Below are positions 16,871 through 26,036 of a stretch of 64,000 nucleotides of DNA, in pieces. The position numbers and the translations under genes were made by a program. Positions within the stretch are counted from its first letter, which is position 1. Each line of letters opens with the position of its first letter. The notes under the pieces are model-generated. The model saw only the letters and a program-made list of their open reading frames with translations. It was not told the DNA's origin and did no database searches. This DNA comes from CAIWHR01 sp963830485. Its GTDB lineage: Bacteria > Pseudomonadota > Gammaproteobacteria > Burkholderiales > Casimicrobiaceae. The stretch lies in the NCBI GenBank assembly GCA_963830485.1, contig CAWHNE010000023.1, positions 92,741-156,740 of the forward strand, read 5' to 3'.

Positions 16871-19354
16871 ATGAACGCACCGACGACCCACACGGCCGCC
16901 CGCCGGCCCGTGTCGCGCGAAATGTCGAAGATCCTGGCCGACTGCCGGGATCTCGCGATCCATCGCCTGCTGCAGACGTTCGCGACGCTGCTCGACAAGG
17001 TCGGCGACATGCTGATGGACCGCGCCGGCCGGACCGACGTGCGCGATGAGCAGCAGATGCTGATGGACGCGCGTCTCTCGCTCAAGGCCGAGCGGTCCTC
17101 GCTGATGGCCGAGTTCGAGCGGCGCCTGCGCACGCACGTCAACGACACCATCTCCGGCAAGGAAGCGGCGAAGGCCGACTTCTCCAAAGCGGGGGCCGAC
17201 AACTTGACGCTCGTCGACACGTCGGTGATGGACGAATCCGTCATCCTCGGCAACATCACCCGCATCGTCGAGAACACGTGCTACGACGAGCTGCAGACGC
17301 TCAATCGCGCGATCGGCCACCTGCTCGGCCGTCCCGACCTCGAGACGGGCCAGAATCCGCTCGCGCCGGCGACGATCGTCGCCTCGTTCGCCGAGGCGCT
17401 GAAGACGGTCAAGTCCGAGGAGCGGATGAAGTCCGCGGTGCTGAAAGAGTTGAACCAGACCTCGCTCGCCGACATCAACGCCATCTACGCCGATCTCAAC
17501 AAGCACCTCGCGGGCCTGCGCGTCATTCCCACCGGCGCGCGGGGGACGATCATCAACCGCGGCAGCCCCGGCGACCGGGCGCGCGGCGGGCATCCGCAGC
17601 CACCTGCCGCGCACGCGATGCCGATGACGGCGCACGAGCCGGCGCCGGTCGCCGAGGTCGACGTGATGTCGCTGTTCCGCCGCATGTTCGCGGGGCAGGC
17701 GGTCCCCGCGCGTCCCACGTTCCCGCCGATGTCCGGTGGGCCGGAAGCTCCGCCGGGGGGATTCGGAATGCCGCCGGCGGGGTACCCGGACATGGGGGGT
17801 GGGCCGGCGCCGGCGCCAGGCTTCCTCGACGGCGCCGGCGGCGCCGCCGATTTCCCGCAGATCGACATGGGCGCCGCGCCGAGCGGTGCGCGCTACATTC
17901 CGACGGGCCCGCTGCCGCCGACCCCGTCGGGCTACGTGCCGGGCGCGCCGATCATCGCGACGCCCGCGTTGGGCGAGGGCCTCGCGCGGTTGCAGGCGGG
18001 CGAGACCGGGTTCGATCTCGGCGGCGGCACGTTCGTCCAGTTCTCCGGGATCCCGCAGGGCACGCACAACGTGCTGCGCGACCTCCAGGAGTCGCCGCTC
18101 GGCAAGAAGGCGAACCAGCTCGAGTCGATGACGATCGAGCTGGTCGCGATGCTGTTCGACTTCGTCTTCGAGACCCGCGACCTGCCCGACGGCATCAAGG
18201 CGTTGCTCGCCCGGCTGCAGATTCCCGTGCTCAAGGCGGCGATGCTGGACGGCGCGTTCTTCGCGAAGAAGTCGCACCCCTCGCGCCTGCTCGTCAACGC
18301 GCTCGCGCAGGCGGGGCTCGGCTGGTCGCCGGTGATGGGCCAGGAGGATCCGCTCTACCGCAAGATCGACGAGATCGTCCACAAGATCCTCGACGGCTTC
18401 ACCGACAACCTCGAGATCTTCGACGAGCTCCGCGACGACCTCGAAGCCTTCCTGGCCGAGGAGGAGAAGGCGGCCGAGGCGAACATCCAGTCGACGGCCG
18501 AGGAGATCAACCAGAGCGACCGCCGGCAGATCGCGACGGGCGTGTCGAAGTCCGAGATCGAGCGGCGCATCGAGCAGTACCCGATCCCCAACTTCCTCGC
18601 GATGTTCCTGCGCACGCAGTGGCACGCGGCGCTCGAGCAGGTGTACCTACGGCACGGCGAGGAGAGCGAGCCGTGGGCGCAGGCGGTGGCCACGCTCGAG
18701 GACCTCGTGTGGAGCGTCCAGCCGAAGAAGTCGAACGAGGATCGCCGGCATCTCGTCGCGCTGCTGCCGTCGCTGCTGAAGCGAATGTCGGCGGGGATGC
18801 ACGATGTGCCTTGGCCGCCGGAGAACCGCGAGCGGTTCATGACGAACCTGGTCGAGGCGCACGCCGCTGCGGTGAAGCCTGCGCTCGCCGCCGTGGCGCT
18901 GCCGACCGTGGCGGTGGCCGAGCAGGCGAAAGCCGAGGCCGAGATCGCGAAGGCGTCGGGCGACGAGGCGGCCGCGGCGAAGGCGGAGCAGCTCGCCGCC
19001 GCGATGGAGCAGGCCGAGCCGGCGCCGCCGGAGCCCGTGCCGGAAGTCTTCGACGACCAGTTCCTCGAGATCGCGCAGAGCCTCGAGCGCGGCATGTGGA
19101 TCGAGTTCGAGGACGAGAGCGGCCAGCTCGCGTTCGCGAAGCTCGCGTGGATCAGCCCGCTGCGCGGCACCTACCTGTTCACGAACCGCCAAGGGCAGAA
19201 GGCGTTGTCGATGACCGCCGAGGAGCTCGCCCAGCGCTTCCGCGCGGACCGTGCCCGCCTGGTCGAGGCCGAGCCGCTGATCGATCGCGCGTTCGGCTCG
19301 ATGATGCAGCAGATCGACGATCAGTTTCCGACGGCGGAAGTGGCGGCCGATTGA
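16871..19354 (+). CDS. DUF1631 family protein
   Basis: 827 residues, no signal peptide. The N-terminal ~210 residues are helical (SKILADCRDLAIHRLLQTFATLLDKVGDML; LNRAIGHLLGRPDLE). A Gly/Pro/Met-rich linker follows (about residues 240-360, with MPPAGYPDMGGGPAPAPG). The conserved core comes next (LESMTIELVAMLFDFVFE, IPVLKAAMLDGAFFAKKSHP, ARRLVN-type helices), then an Ala/Glu-rich segment. The C-terminal segment (FLEIAQSLERGMWIEFEDES, GTYLFTNRQGQKALSM) resembles the beta-barrel start of PilZ-like domains. DUF1631 proteins are typical of beta- and gammaproteobacteria and lack a firm function; a link to cyclic-di-GMP or surface regulation is only suggested by that tail. Start ATG after CACGAGG. 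Confidence 0.9.
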   Translation: MNAPTTHTAARRPVSREMSKILADCRDLAIHRLLQTFATLLDKVGDMLMDRAGRTDVRDEQQMLMDARLSLKAERSSLMAEFERRLRTHVNDTISGKEAAKADFSKAGADNLTLVDTSVMDESVILGNITRIVENTCYDELQTLNRAIGHLLGRPDLETGQNPLAPATIVASFAEALKTVKSEERMKSAVLKELNQTSLADINAIYADLNKHLAGLRVIPTGARGTIINRGSPGDRARGGHPQPPAAHAMPMTAHEPAPVAEVDVMSLFRRMFAGQAVPARPTFPPMSGGPEAPPGGFGMPPAGYPDMGGGPAPAPGFLDGAGGAADFPQIDMGAAPSGARYIPTGPLPPTPSGYVPGAPIIATPALGEGLARLQAGETGFDLGGGTFVQFSGIPQGTHNVLRDLQESPLGKKANQLESMTIELVAMLFDFVFETRDLPDGIKALLARLQIPVLKAAMLDGAFFAKKSHPSRLLVNALAQAGLGWSPVMGQEDPLYRKIDEIVHKILDGFTDNLEIFDELRDDLEAFLAEEEKAAEANIQSTAEEINQSDRRQIATGVSKSEIERRIEQYPIPNFLAMFLRTQWHAALEQVYLRHGEESEPWAQAVATLEDLVWSVQPKKSNEDRRHLVALLPSLLKRMSAGMHDVPWPPENRERFMTNLVEAHAAAVKPALAAVALPTVAVAEQAKAEAEIAKASGDEAAAAKAEQLAAAMEQAEPAPPEPVPEVFDDQFLEIAQSLERGMWIEFEDESGQLAFAKLAWISPLRGTYLFTNRQGQKALSMTAEELAQRFRADRARLVEAEPLIDRAFGSMMQQIDDQFPTAEVAAD

Positions 19355-19412
19355 CGGGCGCCCGGCCGGGCCGCGCCACGCCTGGACGCGCGCGGCGGCC
19401 GAAGCGAGCGAC

Positions 19413-20189
19413 GTGCCTTCTCCCTGCATCGGCGCGCTGATCATCGGCGACGAGATCCTGTCCGGCAAGCGCGCGGACCGGCATCTCGTGCACGTGATCG
19501 AGACGCTCCGCGCGCGCGGGCTCGCGCTCGCGTGGGCCCGCTACGAGGGCGACGACCGCGCGCGGCTCACGGCCGCGCTCGCCGAGTCCTTCGCCCGTGG
19601 CGATATCGTCTTCGCGTTCGGCGGCGTCGGCGCGACGCCCGACGACCACACGCGGCAGGCGGCGGCGGCCGCGCTCGGCGTGCCGCTGGTTCGCCATCCC
19701 GAGGCGCTCGCGGAGATCGAGGCACGGTTCGGCGCGGAGGCGTACCCGCACCGCGTGCTGATGGCCGACTTTCCGGAAGGCGCCGCGATCATCCCGAATC
19801 CGGTCAACCGTATCGCGTCGTTCTCGCTGCGCGACCATCACTTCTTCCCGGGCTTCCCGCAGATGGCGTGGCCGATGCTCGACTGGGTGCTGGCGACCCG
19901 CTATGCGACGCTCGCGGCGCCACCGTCCGTCGAACGCGCGATCGTCGTGTACGGCGCGGGCGAGAGCCAGCTGCTGCCGGTGATGAACGAGAACGTCGCG
20001 CGGTTCCCCGGTCTCCGGCTGTTCAGCCTGCCGTCGTTCATGCCGGATGGCGGGCGTCGGATCGAGCTCGGCGTGCGCGGCGATCCCGCGCAAGTCGAAG
20101 CCGCGCTCGCGCATCTCGTCGCCGGGGTCGAGGCGGGCGGCTTCCGGTGGGAGCCGTTCGCCGCGACGGCGAAGGAAGGCGGCGGATGA
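19413..20189 (+). CDS. CinA N-terminal-like (molybdopterin-binding fold) protein
   Basis: 258 residues. GALIIGDEILSGKRADRH, ARYEGDDRARLTAAL and DIVFAFGGVGATPDDHTRQA are the MoCF/MoaB-fold signature shared by the N-terminal domain of CinA (competence/damage-inducible protein). The deamidase C-terminal domain of CinA is absent, so this is the stand-alone form common in proteobacteria. Related CinA domains have ADP-ribose pyrophosphatase activity; activity here is unproven. The stop TGA overlaps the start ATG of the next gene (ATGA at 20186-20189), so the two are translationally coupled. Confidence 0.88.
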   Translation: MPSPCIGALIIGDEILSGKRADRHLVHVIETLRARGLALAWARYEGDDRARLTAALAESFARGDIVFAFGGVGATPDDHTRQAAAAALGVPLVRHPEALAEIEARFGAEAYPHRVLMADFPEGAAIIPNPVNRIASFSLRDHHFFPGFPQMAWPMLDWVLATRYATLAAPPSVERAIVVYGAGESQLLPVMNENVARFPGLRLFSLPSFMPDGGRRIELGVRGDPAQVEAALAHLVAGVEAGGFRWEPFAATAKEGGG

Positions 20190-20920
20190 GCGCCGTGCTC
20201 ACCGCGCTCGCCCGCGCGGTCCCGCTCGTCGCCGACCGGCGCGTGCTCGGTCTCGTGTTCCTCCCGTTCGTCGGCGCGATGGTGCTCTGGGTCGTCGCGT
20301 GGATCGCGTTCGGCGATCCGCTGTCCGGCGCGATCGCGGGGCTCATCGCCCGCGGGCTCGCGTTCTTCGGGATGGACCCGCGCCCCGGCGCGTTCGCATC
20401 GGGCTTCGGCGCCGTCGCGGCGTTCGTGCTGACGACGATGGTTGCGGGCGCGCTCGCGCTCGCCGCGATCGCGGTTTTCGCCGGGCCCGTGTTCGTGCGC
20501 GCCGTCGAGGCGCGTCACTTTCCGGCGCTCGAGCGCAGACAGGGCGGGACGATCCTGGGGAGTCTCGTCAATGCGGCGGTCGCGCTCGCGGTCTTCCTTC
20601 CGCTTTGGCTCGTCACGCTGCCGCTGCTGTTCTTCCCGGTCGTCGGCGTGCCGGTGTCGCTCGTGCTCGGCGCCTGGCTGAACCAACGGCTCTTCCGCTA
20701 CGATGCGCTGGCCGAGCACGCGAGCGCGGACGAGCTGAGGACGGTCGTGCGCAGTGCGCGCAGGCGGCTCATGGGCCTGGGCCTCGTCGTCGCCCCGCTC
20801 GCGCTGGTGCCCGTCGCGAATCTCGTCGCGCCGCTCCTCGCGGGGCTCGCGTTCACGTCCCTGTGCCTGGCGGAGCTCGACGCGCTGCGGCGGGCACACG
20901 CAACGGGAGGGGCACGGTGA
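20186..20920 (+). CDS. EI24/CysZ-like membrane protein
   Basis: 244 residues with about five hydrophobic segments (VFLPFVGAMVLWVVAWIAF; AFVLTTMVAGALALAAIAVF; AVALAVFLPLWLVTLPLLFF; LGLVVAPLALVPVANLVAPL). The pattern, with FPVVGVPVSLVLGAWLNQRLF followed by an Arg-rich loop and a late VANLVAPLLAGLAFT, fits the EI24-domain family that includes CysZ. Transport role unproven. It starts inside the stop of the CinA-like gene and ends at GTGA, whose GTG is the start of the MaoC gene, so the three genes form one tightly coupled unit. Confidence 0.8.
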   Translation: MSAVLTALARAVPLVADRRVLGLVFLPFVGAMVLWVVAWIAFGDPLSGAIAGLIARGLAFFGMDPRPGAFASGFGAVAAFVLTTMVAGALALAAIAVFAGPVFVRAVEARHFPALERRQGGTILGSLVNAAVALAVFLPLWLVTLPLLFFPVVGVPVSLVLGAWLNQRLFRYDALAEHASADELRTVVRSARRRLMGLGLVVAPLALVPVANLVAPLLAGLAFTSLCLAELDALRRAHATGGAR

Positions 20921-21468
20921 AGGCCGGACTCGGCATGGACCAGAGCGGAGAGTGGTACGAGGACGTCGCGATTGGGGACACGTTCAACCGCACGATCACG
21001 ATTACCGACACGCACCTCGTGCTGGGCGCGGGGCTGATCGGCGACTTCAACCCGCACCACGTCAACGACGAGTACGCGAAGGGCTCACGCTTCGGCACCC
21101 GGATCCTGCACGGGATGATCACCAGCGCGCTGATGGGTGCGCCGGTCGGCATGCATTTCCACGGCACCGCCATCGCCTACCTCGAGCACGCCGCGCGGTT
21201 CAAGGCGCCGGTGCGCGCGGGCGACACGCTGACGACGACGTGGACGGTCACGGCTCGGGACCCCAAGCCGCACCACGGCGGCGGCGTCGTCACCCTGGCT
21301 GGCGTCTGTCGCAACCAGCGCGGCGAGGTCGTCGCAGAGGCCGACGGCAAGATGCTGGTAGCGGCGCGAGCGGCGAGCCGGGGCCCTGGGGCGCGGAGCG
21401 CCACGGGGGAGCGAGCGAACGCGAGTCGCCGCAAGCGGCCGACCCCTCGGCGGGGCGATTCGCACTGA
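20917..21468 (+). CDS. MaoC-like dehydratase with a repeat-derived C-terminal tail
   Basis: 183 residues from the GTG at 20917, which overlaps the previous stop and has GGGAGGGG upstream; an ATG at 20935 is an alternative. The hot-dog fold shows WYEDVAIGDTFNRTITIT, the hydratase motif GDFNPHHVNDEYAK, and GTRILHGMITSALMG. The family hydrates 2-enoyl-CoA or acts in related acyl-CoA chemistry. The domain ends at about ADGKMLVAAR. The last ~30 residues (AASRGPGARSATGERANASR and on) are encoded by the REP-like repeat that starts near 21358, so the native stop was apparently lost and translation now runs through the repeat. Confidence 0.88.
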   Translation: MKAGLGMDQSGEWYEDVAIGDTFNRTITITDTHLVLGAGLIGDFNPHHVNDEYAKGSRFGTRILHGMITSALMGAPVGMHFHGTAIAYLEHAARFKAPVRAGDTLTTTWTVTARDPKPHHGGGVVTLAGVCRNQRGEVVAEADGKMLVAARAASRGPGARSATGERANASRRKRPTPRRGDSH

Positions 21469-21490
21469 CCGTGCGGAGGCCGCCGCGCGA
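21358..21490 (+). repeat. REP-like repeat, copy 2
   Basis: TAGCGGCGCGAGCGGCGAGC, then GGGGCCCTGGGGCGCGGAGC with an imperfect hairpin around GGCGC-GGA-GCGCC, then GGGGGAGCGAGCGAACGCGA, GTCGCCGCAAGCGGCCGAC and GTGCGGAGGCCG. The order is the same as in copies 1 and 3. The IS target position here is CGCCACGGGGG, with AC instead of the AG core. Confidence 0.8.
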
Positions 21491-21650
21491 GCGGCGAGCC
21501 GGGGGAACGCGCGAGCCGCGAAGAGGGGCCCCGAGCGCGGAGCGCGCAGGGGATCGAAGCGATAGCGAGCGCGTTCGGAGGCCGACGGCAGGGCATCATC
21601 ATTCGCGTTGCTGGTGCGGAGGCCGAACCGGGACGCGAAGCGCGGCGCGA
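21491..21650 (+). repeat. Degenerate continuation of the REP-like repeat block
   Basis: Diverged pieces of the same repeat follow copy 2: GCGCGAGCGGCGAGCCGGGG near 21486, GAGGGGCCCCGAGCGCGGAG near 21523, GCGATAGCGAGCGCG near 21561, and GCGGAGGCCG-like blocks near 21574 and 21617. No gene is supported between 21469 and 21677. Confidence 0.55.
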
Positions 21651-21677
21651 GCCGAGGCAACGCGCGAACATACTCGC

Positions 21678-22577
21678 CTACTGCTTCGCGTAGGAGCCGG
21701 AGAACAATCCCGCCGTCGTATTGCCGACCAGCGAATTGCCGCCGCCGGTCAAGAGCGTGCTGTTGCCGCCCATACGCAGCACCCCCGTTCCGTTGTTCGC
21801 GATGAGGCTGTTGGTGACGCGCGCGATCGAGAACATGCTCAGGCTGGTGTTCTCAACTACGATTCCGATGTTGTTGCCCGAAATCGTGCAGCCGTCGATC
21901 GAAACGTCCGAATCTTGGCTTGCGCGAATCCCCCAAAGCGTATTGCCCGAAAACGCGCTGTCGCGGACCGTGACGCGGGCGTCACCGTTGATCGACAGGC
22001 CCACCGTATTGTTGTCGAAGCGCGAATGCTCGATCGACGCGTTGATCGTACCGTTTACGCCAACCCCGGTCGGATTTTCCCGGAATTCGGAATCACGGAC
22101 GTAGAGCTCGCCATCGGTCAGGAACAGGATCGCGCCGCCCCCCGGGATGCCGCTGACGACGACGTTCTCGACGTGGAGTGCGCGGCCCGAGAGGAATCGG
22201 ATTCCGGCACTGCAACAGGTGGGAGGCGTGCCGTTGATGGCGAGCCCGCGGACCACGACGTCGTCGGTCGCGCCGGCAGCGACCGTAATGCCGTCGTCGC
22301 CGGTGGGAACGGTAATCCCGGCGTGGATCCCCGCGGGCGCGATGAGGGCGACCGCCTTGTTGATTGCCACGGTGCCGAAGCCGCCGGAGTCGAGCGCGAC
22401 GATCTCGCCTCGGGGATCGGTCACGCCCAGCGCGACGGAGAACGACCGGCAAGGCGCGGCGCGCGAGCACGGATTGGCGTCGCTTCCATACGTCGCGACG
22501 AACGTGCGGGGCGCGGCCTCCGCGGAGACCACGAACGGGACGGCGATGGCGACCAACACAAGGCTCCAGATTCTCAT
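21678..22577 (-). CDS. Secreted right-handed parallel beta-helix protein
   Basis: 299 residues. Signal peptide MRIWSLVLVAIAVPFVVSAEA, cleaved near APRTFVATYGSDANPCSRAA, a start seen in many surface beta-helix proteins. About residues 90-290 are short beta-helix turns with N-rich ladders (SEFRENPTGVGVNGTI, HSRFDNNTVGLSINGDA, DSAFSGNTLWGIRASQDS, CTISGNNIGIVVENTS, NSLIANNGTGV). No catalytic residues of polysaccharide lyases were identified. Probably an exported structural or carbohydrate-binding protein. It faces the MaoC gene across the repeat block. Confidence 0.85.
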   Translation of the reverse strand: MRIWSLVLVAIAVPFVVSAEAAPRTFVATYGSDANPCSRAAPCRSFSVALGVTDPRGEIVALDSGGFGTVAINKAVALIAPAGIHAGITVPTGDDGITVAAGATDDVVVRGLAINGTPPTCCSAGIRFLSGRALHVENVVVSGIPGGGAILFLTDGELYVRDSEFRENPTGVGVNGTINASIEHSRFDNNTVGLSINGDARVTVRDSAFSGNTLWGIRASQDSDVSIDGCTISGNNIGIVVENTSLSMFSIARVTNSLIANNGTGVLRMGGNSTLLTGGGNSLVGNTTAGLFSGSYAKQ

Positions 22578-22669
22578 GCGATTCTCCCGGCGGTGACAAC
22601 CGCGTCGCCTTCATCCGTTGCAGCCCCGCGCCAGTGTAGCGTGCGGCGCTGCACGTCGGCGCCCCCTGG

Positions 22670-23686
22670 TCAGGGGGTAGCGAGCGCCTGTGCACACTCG
22701 GCGACGAGACCCGGCCCGCGATAGATCAATCCGGTGTAGATCTGCACCAGCGTCGCTCCGGCGTCGATCTTCTCTTTCGCGTCGGCCCCGGAGAGGATGC
22801 CGCCGACGCCGATGATCGGCAGCGCGCCGTCGAGCGCCCGCGCGAGCGTGCGAATCACCGCGGTCGCCTGCGCGCGGAGCGGGCGCCCGGAGAGGCCGCC
22901 CGCCTCGTCCGCATGGCGCATGCCCTTGATCGCGTCGCGTGCGACCGTCGTATTCGTCGCGACCACGCCGTCGATGCGGTGGCGGACAAGCAGCTTCGCG
23001 ATCCCCGTCACGGCCGCAGGGGTCAGGTCCGGCGCGATCTTGACCGCGAGCGGCGTGTACTTGCCATGCGCGTTCGCAAGCGCCGCCTGCTCCCGCTTGA
23101 GCGCCGACAAGAGCGCCTCGAGCGCGTCGTCGGCCTGCAGCTCGCGCAGCCCCTTGGTGTTGGGCGAGCTCACGTTGACGGTCACGTACGAGGCCCGCGC
23201 GTGGACCGCCCGCAGGCAGGCCACATAGTCGTCGATCGCATGCGCGTTCGGCGTGTCGAAGTTCTTGCCGATGTTGAGCCCGAGGATGCCCGCCCATGAC
23301 GCGCGCGTCGCGTTCGCGACAAAGCGCTCGACACCATCGTTGTTGAAGCCCATCCGGTTGATCAGCGCCTCGGCCTCCGGCAGCCGGAAGAGCCGCGGCT
23401 TCGGATTGCCCGGCTGCGCCCGCGGCGTCACGGTGCCGCACTCGACGAAGCCGAACCCGAGCGCGCCGAGCGCATCGATGTGCGCCGCATTCTTGTCGAG
23501 CCCCGCGGCAAGTCCCACGCGGTTCGGGAACGAGAGCCCCATCGCGGTGACCGGCGAATCGGGGACGCGCGGAGCGAATGCCCGTGCGAGACCCGTGTGC
23601 GCCGCCGCGTCGAGCCCCGCGAACGTGAGATCGTGCGCGGTCTCGGGATCGAGCGCGAACAGCAGCGGGCGCAACAGCGGATACAT
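22670..23686 (-). CDS. pyrD: Dihydroorotate dehydrogenase, quinone-dependent (class 2)
   Basis: 338 residues from the ATG at 23686 (MYPLLRPLLFALDPETAHDL), the usual class 2 start; an in-frame ATG at 23707 would add seven residues. The enzyme oxidises dihydroorotate to orotate with FMN and a membrane quinone in pyrimidine synthesis. Seen: the N-terminal membrane-associated helices, NRVGLAAGLDKNAAHIDALG, GFVECGTVTPRAQPGNPKPR, VNVSSPNTKGLRELQ (Ser of the class 2 active site), LAVKIAPDLT, TNTTV, and IIGVGGILSGADAKEKI (phosphate binding). Divergent from mltB with only about 47 bases between starts. Confidence 0.96.
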   Translation of the reverse strand: MYPLLRPLLFALDPETAHDLTFAGLDAAAHTGLARAFAPRVPDSPVTAMGLSFPNRVGLAAGLDKNAAHIDALGALGFGFVECGTVTPRAQPGNPKPRLFRLPEAEALINRMGFNNDGVERFVANATRASWAGILGLNIGKNFDTPNAHAIDDYVACLRAVHARASYVTVNVSSPNTKGLRELQADDALEALLSALKREQAALANAHGKYTPLAVKIAPDLTPAAVTGIAKLLVRHRIDGVVATNTTVARDAIKGMRHADEAGGLSGRPLRAQATAVIRTLARALDGALPIIGVGGILSGADAKEKIDAGATLVQIYTGLIYRGPGLVAECAQALATP

Positions 23687-23733
23687 CTGCGGCAACGATG
23701 ATACCATTCGCGCGCTTCGCTCCTGCTTAATCG

Positions 23734-24756
23734 ATGCGCCGCGCCTCCCGCCTCACGCTCCTCGCCTGCGCGACGCTCGCCGCATCGTGCCCGTGCGCCA
23801 TCGCCGCGCCAACAGGGTACGCGGAGCGCGCCGACGTGCGCGCCTTCATCGACGAGATGGCGGCGGTCGATCGTTACGATCGGGCGACGCTCCGGCATGC
23901 CTTCGCCGAGGCGCGCTACCGGCCGAAGATCATCGCGGCGATGCAACGGCCGCTGCTCGAGCCGCCGAAGTGGTTCGACTACGCGCCGCCGCTGCTCTCG
24001 CCGGCGCGCATCGCCGGCGGCGTGGCATGGTGGAACGCGAACGCGGCCGACCTCGCGCGCGCGGAGGAGCGCTATGGCGTTCCGCCCGAGGTGATCGTCG
24101 CCATCGTCGGTGTCGAGTCGTACTACGGCCGGAATACGGGCTCGCACCGCGCGATCGATGCGCTCGCGACGCTCGCGTTCGACTATCCGCGCCGCGCCGC
24201 GTTCTTCCGCGGTGAGCTCCGCGAGTTCCTCCTCCTCGTGCGCGAGCAGCGCATCGCGCCGACGGAGCCGCGGGGATCGTTCGCCGGCGCGCTCGGCGTG
24301 CCGCAGTTCATGCCGGGCAGCTATCGCGCGTTCGCCGTCGATTTCGACGGCGACGGCCACATCGATCTCTGGGGCAGTCCCGCGGACATCGTCGGGAGCG
24401 TCGCCTCATTTCTCGCGCGCCACGACTGGCAGCGCGGCCAGCCGGCGCTGCTGCCGGCCGCTATCGCCGAGGACAGCCTGCCGGCGGTGCGGCGCCACCT
24501 CGATGGCGGGATCAGCGAGCGACGCATGCTGGACGCGTGGGCGGCCGATGGCGTGGCCCCCGCCGGTGCACCGTGGGATCTCGCCGCAGACCCGGTCGGC
24601 GTGCTGCTCCTCGAGGAACGTGACGCGGACGGCACCGAGGACGCGAGCTATTGGATCGCTTGCCAGAACTTCTACGTGCTGACGCGCTACAACCGTAGCC
24701 GACTCTACGCCGCCGCAGTCAACGAGCTCGCGCGCGCGATCAAGTCCTCGCGCTGA
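23734..24756 (+). CDS. mltB: Membrane-bound lytic murein transglycosylase B
   Basis: 340 residues, exported (MRRASRLTLLACATLAASCPCAIAA). The enzyme cleaves peptidoglycan glycan strands to 1,6-anhydromuramic products. The catalytic Glu is in VIVAIVGVESYYGRNTGSH. Other MltB signatures are FIDEMAAVDRYDR, GALGVPQFMPGSYRAFAVDF and GDGHIDLWGSPADIVGSVAS, with the C-terminal NFYVLTRYNRSRLYAAAVNE. The Cys after ATLAAS could be a lipobox (LAASC), so lipidation is possible. Confidence 0.95.
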   Translation: MRRASRLTLLACATLAASCPCAIAAPTGYAERADVRAFIDEMAAVDRYDRATLRHAFAEARYRPKIIAAMQRPLLEPPKWFDYAPPLLSPARIAGGVAWWNANAADLARAEERYGVPPEVIVAIVGVESYYGRNTGSHRAIDALATLAFDYPRRAAFFRGELREFLLLVREQRIAPTEPRGSFAGALGVPQFMPGSYRAFAVDFDGDGHIDLWGSPADIVGSVASFLARHDWQRGQPALLPAAIAEDSLPAVRRHLDGGISERRMLDAWAADGVAPAGAPWDLAADPVGVLLLEERDADGTEDASYWIACQNFYVLTRYNRSRLYAAAVNELARAIKSSR

Positions 24757-24845
24757 CCCCTGGAGTGACGGGCAACGATTCGTGCCCGATTGCCGGCGCG
24801 AGACGGGGCGGGCATAGTGTGCACTCGCCCGCCGACGGTCCGCCG

Positions 24846-25991
24846 ATGTCCTCCGCGAAACCCGAGCTTCACGTCGAAACGCTCGCCGCCCAAGGCATGG
24901 GACGGATCGTCGATCCGTACCGTGACGTGGTGCCCCCGATCTACGTCTCGACGACCTACGAGCGCGGCGCAGACGGCACGTACCCGGGTGGACGTGTCTA
25001 CAGTCGTGCCGACAATCCCAGCTACGACCGGGCCGAAACGCTGATCGCGACGCTGGAAGGTGGTGCGGCCGCGATGCTGTTCGCATCGGGTCAAGCCGCG
25101 GCGGCGGCGGTGTTCCAGTCGCTTTCGCCCGGTGATCTCGTGCTCGCGCCACGCCACATGTACTGGGCGCTGCGCAAGTGGTTGCTGGAGGTCGCGGTGC
25201 CGTGGGGGATCGCGCTCGAGTTTTACGAGAATTCGTCGATCGACGATCTCGCCGTCAAGGCGCGGGCGCGTGGGCCACGCCTGATCTGGATCGAGACACC
25301 CGCCAACCCGACGTGGGACATCACCGACATCGCGGCGGCCGGCGAAATCGCGCGCACGTGCGATGCGATCGTCGCCGTCGACTCCACCGCCGCGACGCCG
25401 CTCCTCACGCGCCCGCTCGAGCTCGGCGCTCGGCTCGTGATGCATTCGGCGACGAAGTACCTGAACGGTCATTCCGACGTGATCGCCGGAGCGCTCGCAA
25501 CGGCTGAGGACGACGAGCGGTGGCAGCGGCTCCGCTATCTGCGCAGCGCCGGCGGCGCGGTGCTAGGACCCTTCGAAGCCTCGCTGCTGCTGCGCGGGAT
25601 GCGCACGCTGCACCTGCGCATGGCCGCCGCATGCGACAACGCCCACGCGATCGCGTTGCGCTTCCAGAACCATCCACGGCTGTCCCACGTACTCTATCCC
25701 GGGCTTCCCGCGCATCCGGGGCATACGATCGCCGCGCGGCAAATGCACGGCCGCTTCGGCGCGATGCTGTCGCTGCGTTTGCGCGACGGCGAGCAGGCCG
25801 CGCTGGGGTTCACCGCCAGACTGCGCGTGATCAAGCGCGCGACTTCGCTCGGCTCGGTCGAAAGCCTGGCCGAGCATCGCGCGAGCGTCGAAGGACCGGG
25901 CACGTCGTGCCCGCCGGATCTCGTGCGGTTGTCCATCGGCGTCGAGCACGTCGACGACCTGATCGAGGATATCGAGCAGGCGCTCGTATAG
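24846..25991 (+). CDS. metC: Cystathionine beta-lyase (PLP, Cys/Met metabolism family)
   Basis: 381 residues from the ATG at 24846. PLP-dependent gamma-family enzyme with the Schiff-base lysine in MHSATKYLNGHSDVIAGA. Also present are YSRADNPSYDRAETLIATLE, FASGQAAAAAVF, WIETPANPTWDI, VAVDSTAATPL and the C-terminal KRATSLGSVESLAEHRA and PPDLVRLSIGVEHVDDLIED. It probably splits cystathionine to homocysteine, or acts as a related gamma-lyase; the exact reaction cannot be set from sequence alone. An in-frame ATG at 24765 would add 27 low-quality residues. Confidence 0.88.
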   Translation: MSSAKPELHVETLAAQGMGRIVDPYRDVVPPIYVSTTYERGADGTYPGGRVYSRADNPSYDRAETLIATLEGGAAAMLFASGQAAAAAVFQSLSPGDLVLAPRHMYWALRKWLLEVAVPWGIALEFYENSSIDDLAVKARARGPRLIWIETPANPTWDITDIAAAGEIARTCDAIVAVDSTAATPLLTRPLELGARLVMHSATKYLNGHSDVIAGALATAEDDERWQRLRYLRSAGGAVLGPFEASLLLRGMRTLHLRMAAACDNAHAIALRFQNHPRLSHVLYPGLPAHPGHTIAARQMHGRFGAMLSLRLRDGEQAALGFTARLRVIKRATSLGSVESLAEHRASVEGPGTSCPPDLVRLSIGVEHVDDLIEDIEQALV

Positions 25992-26036
25992 TCGCCATCT
26001 GATCGAGCGCCGTCGGCGCTCGCGCCACCTCGCGCC

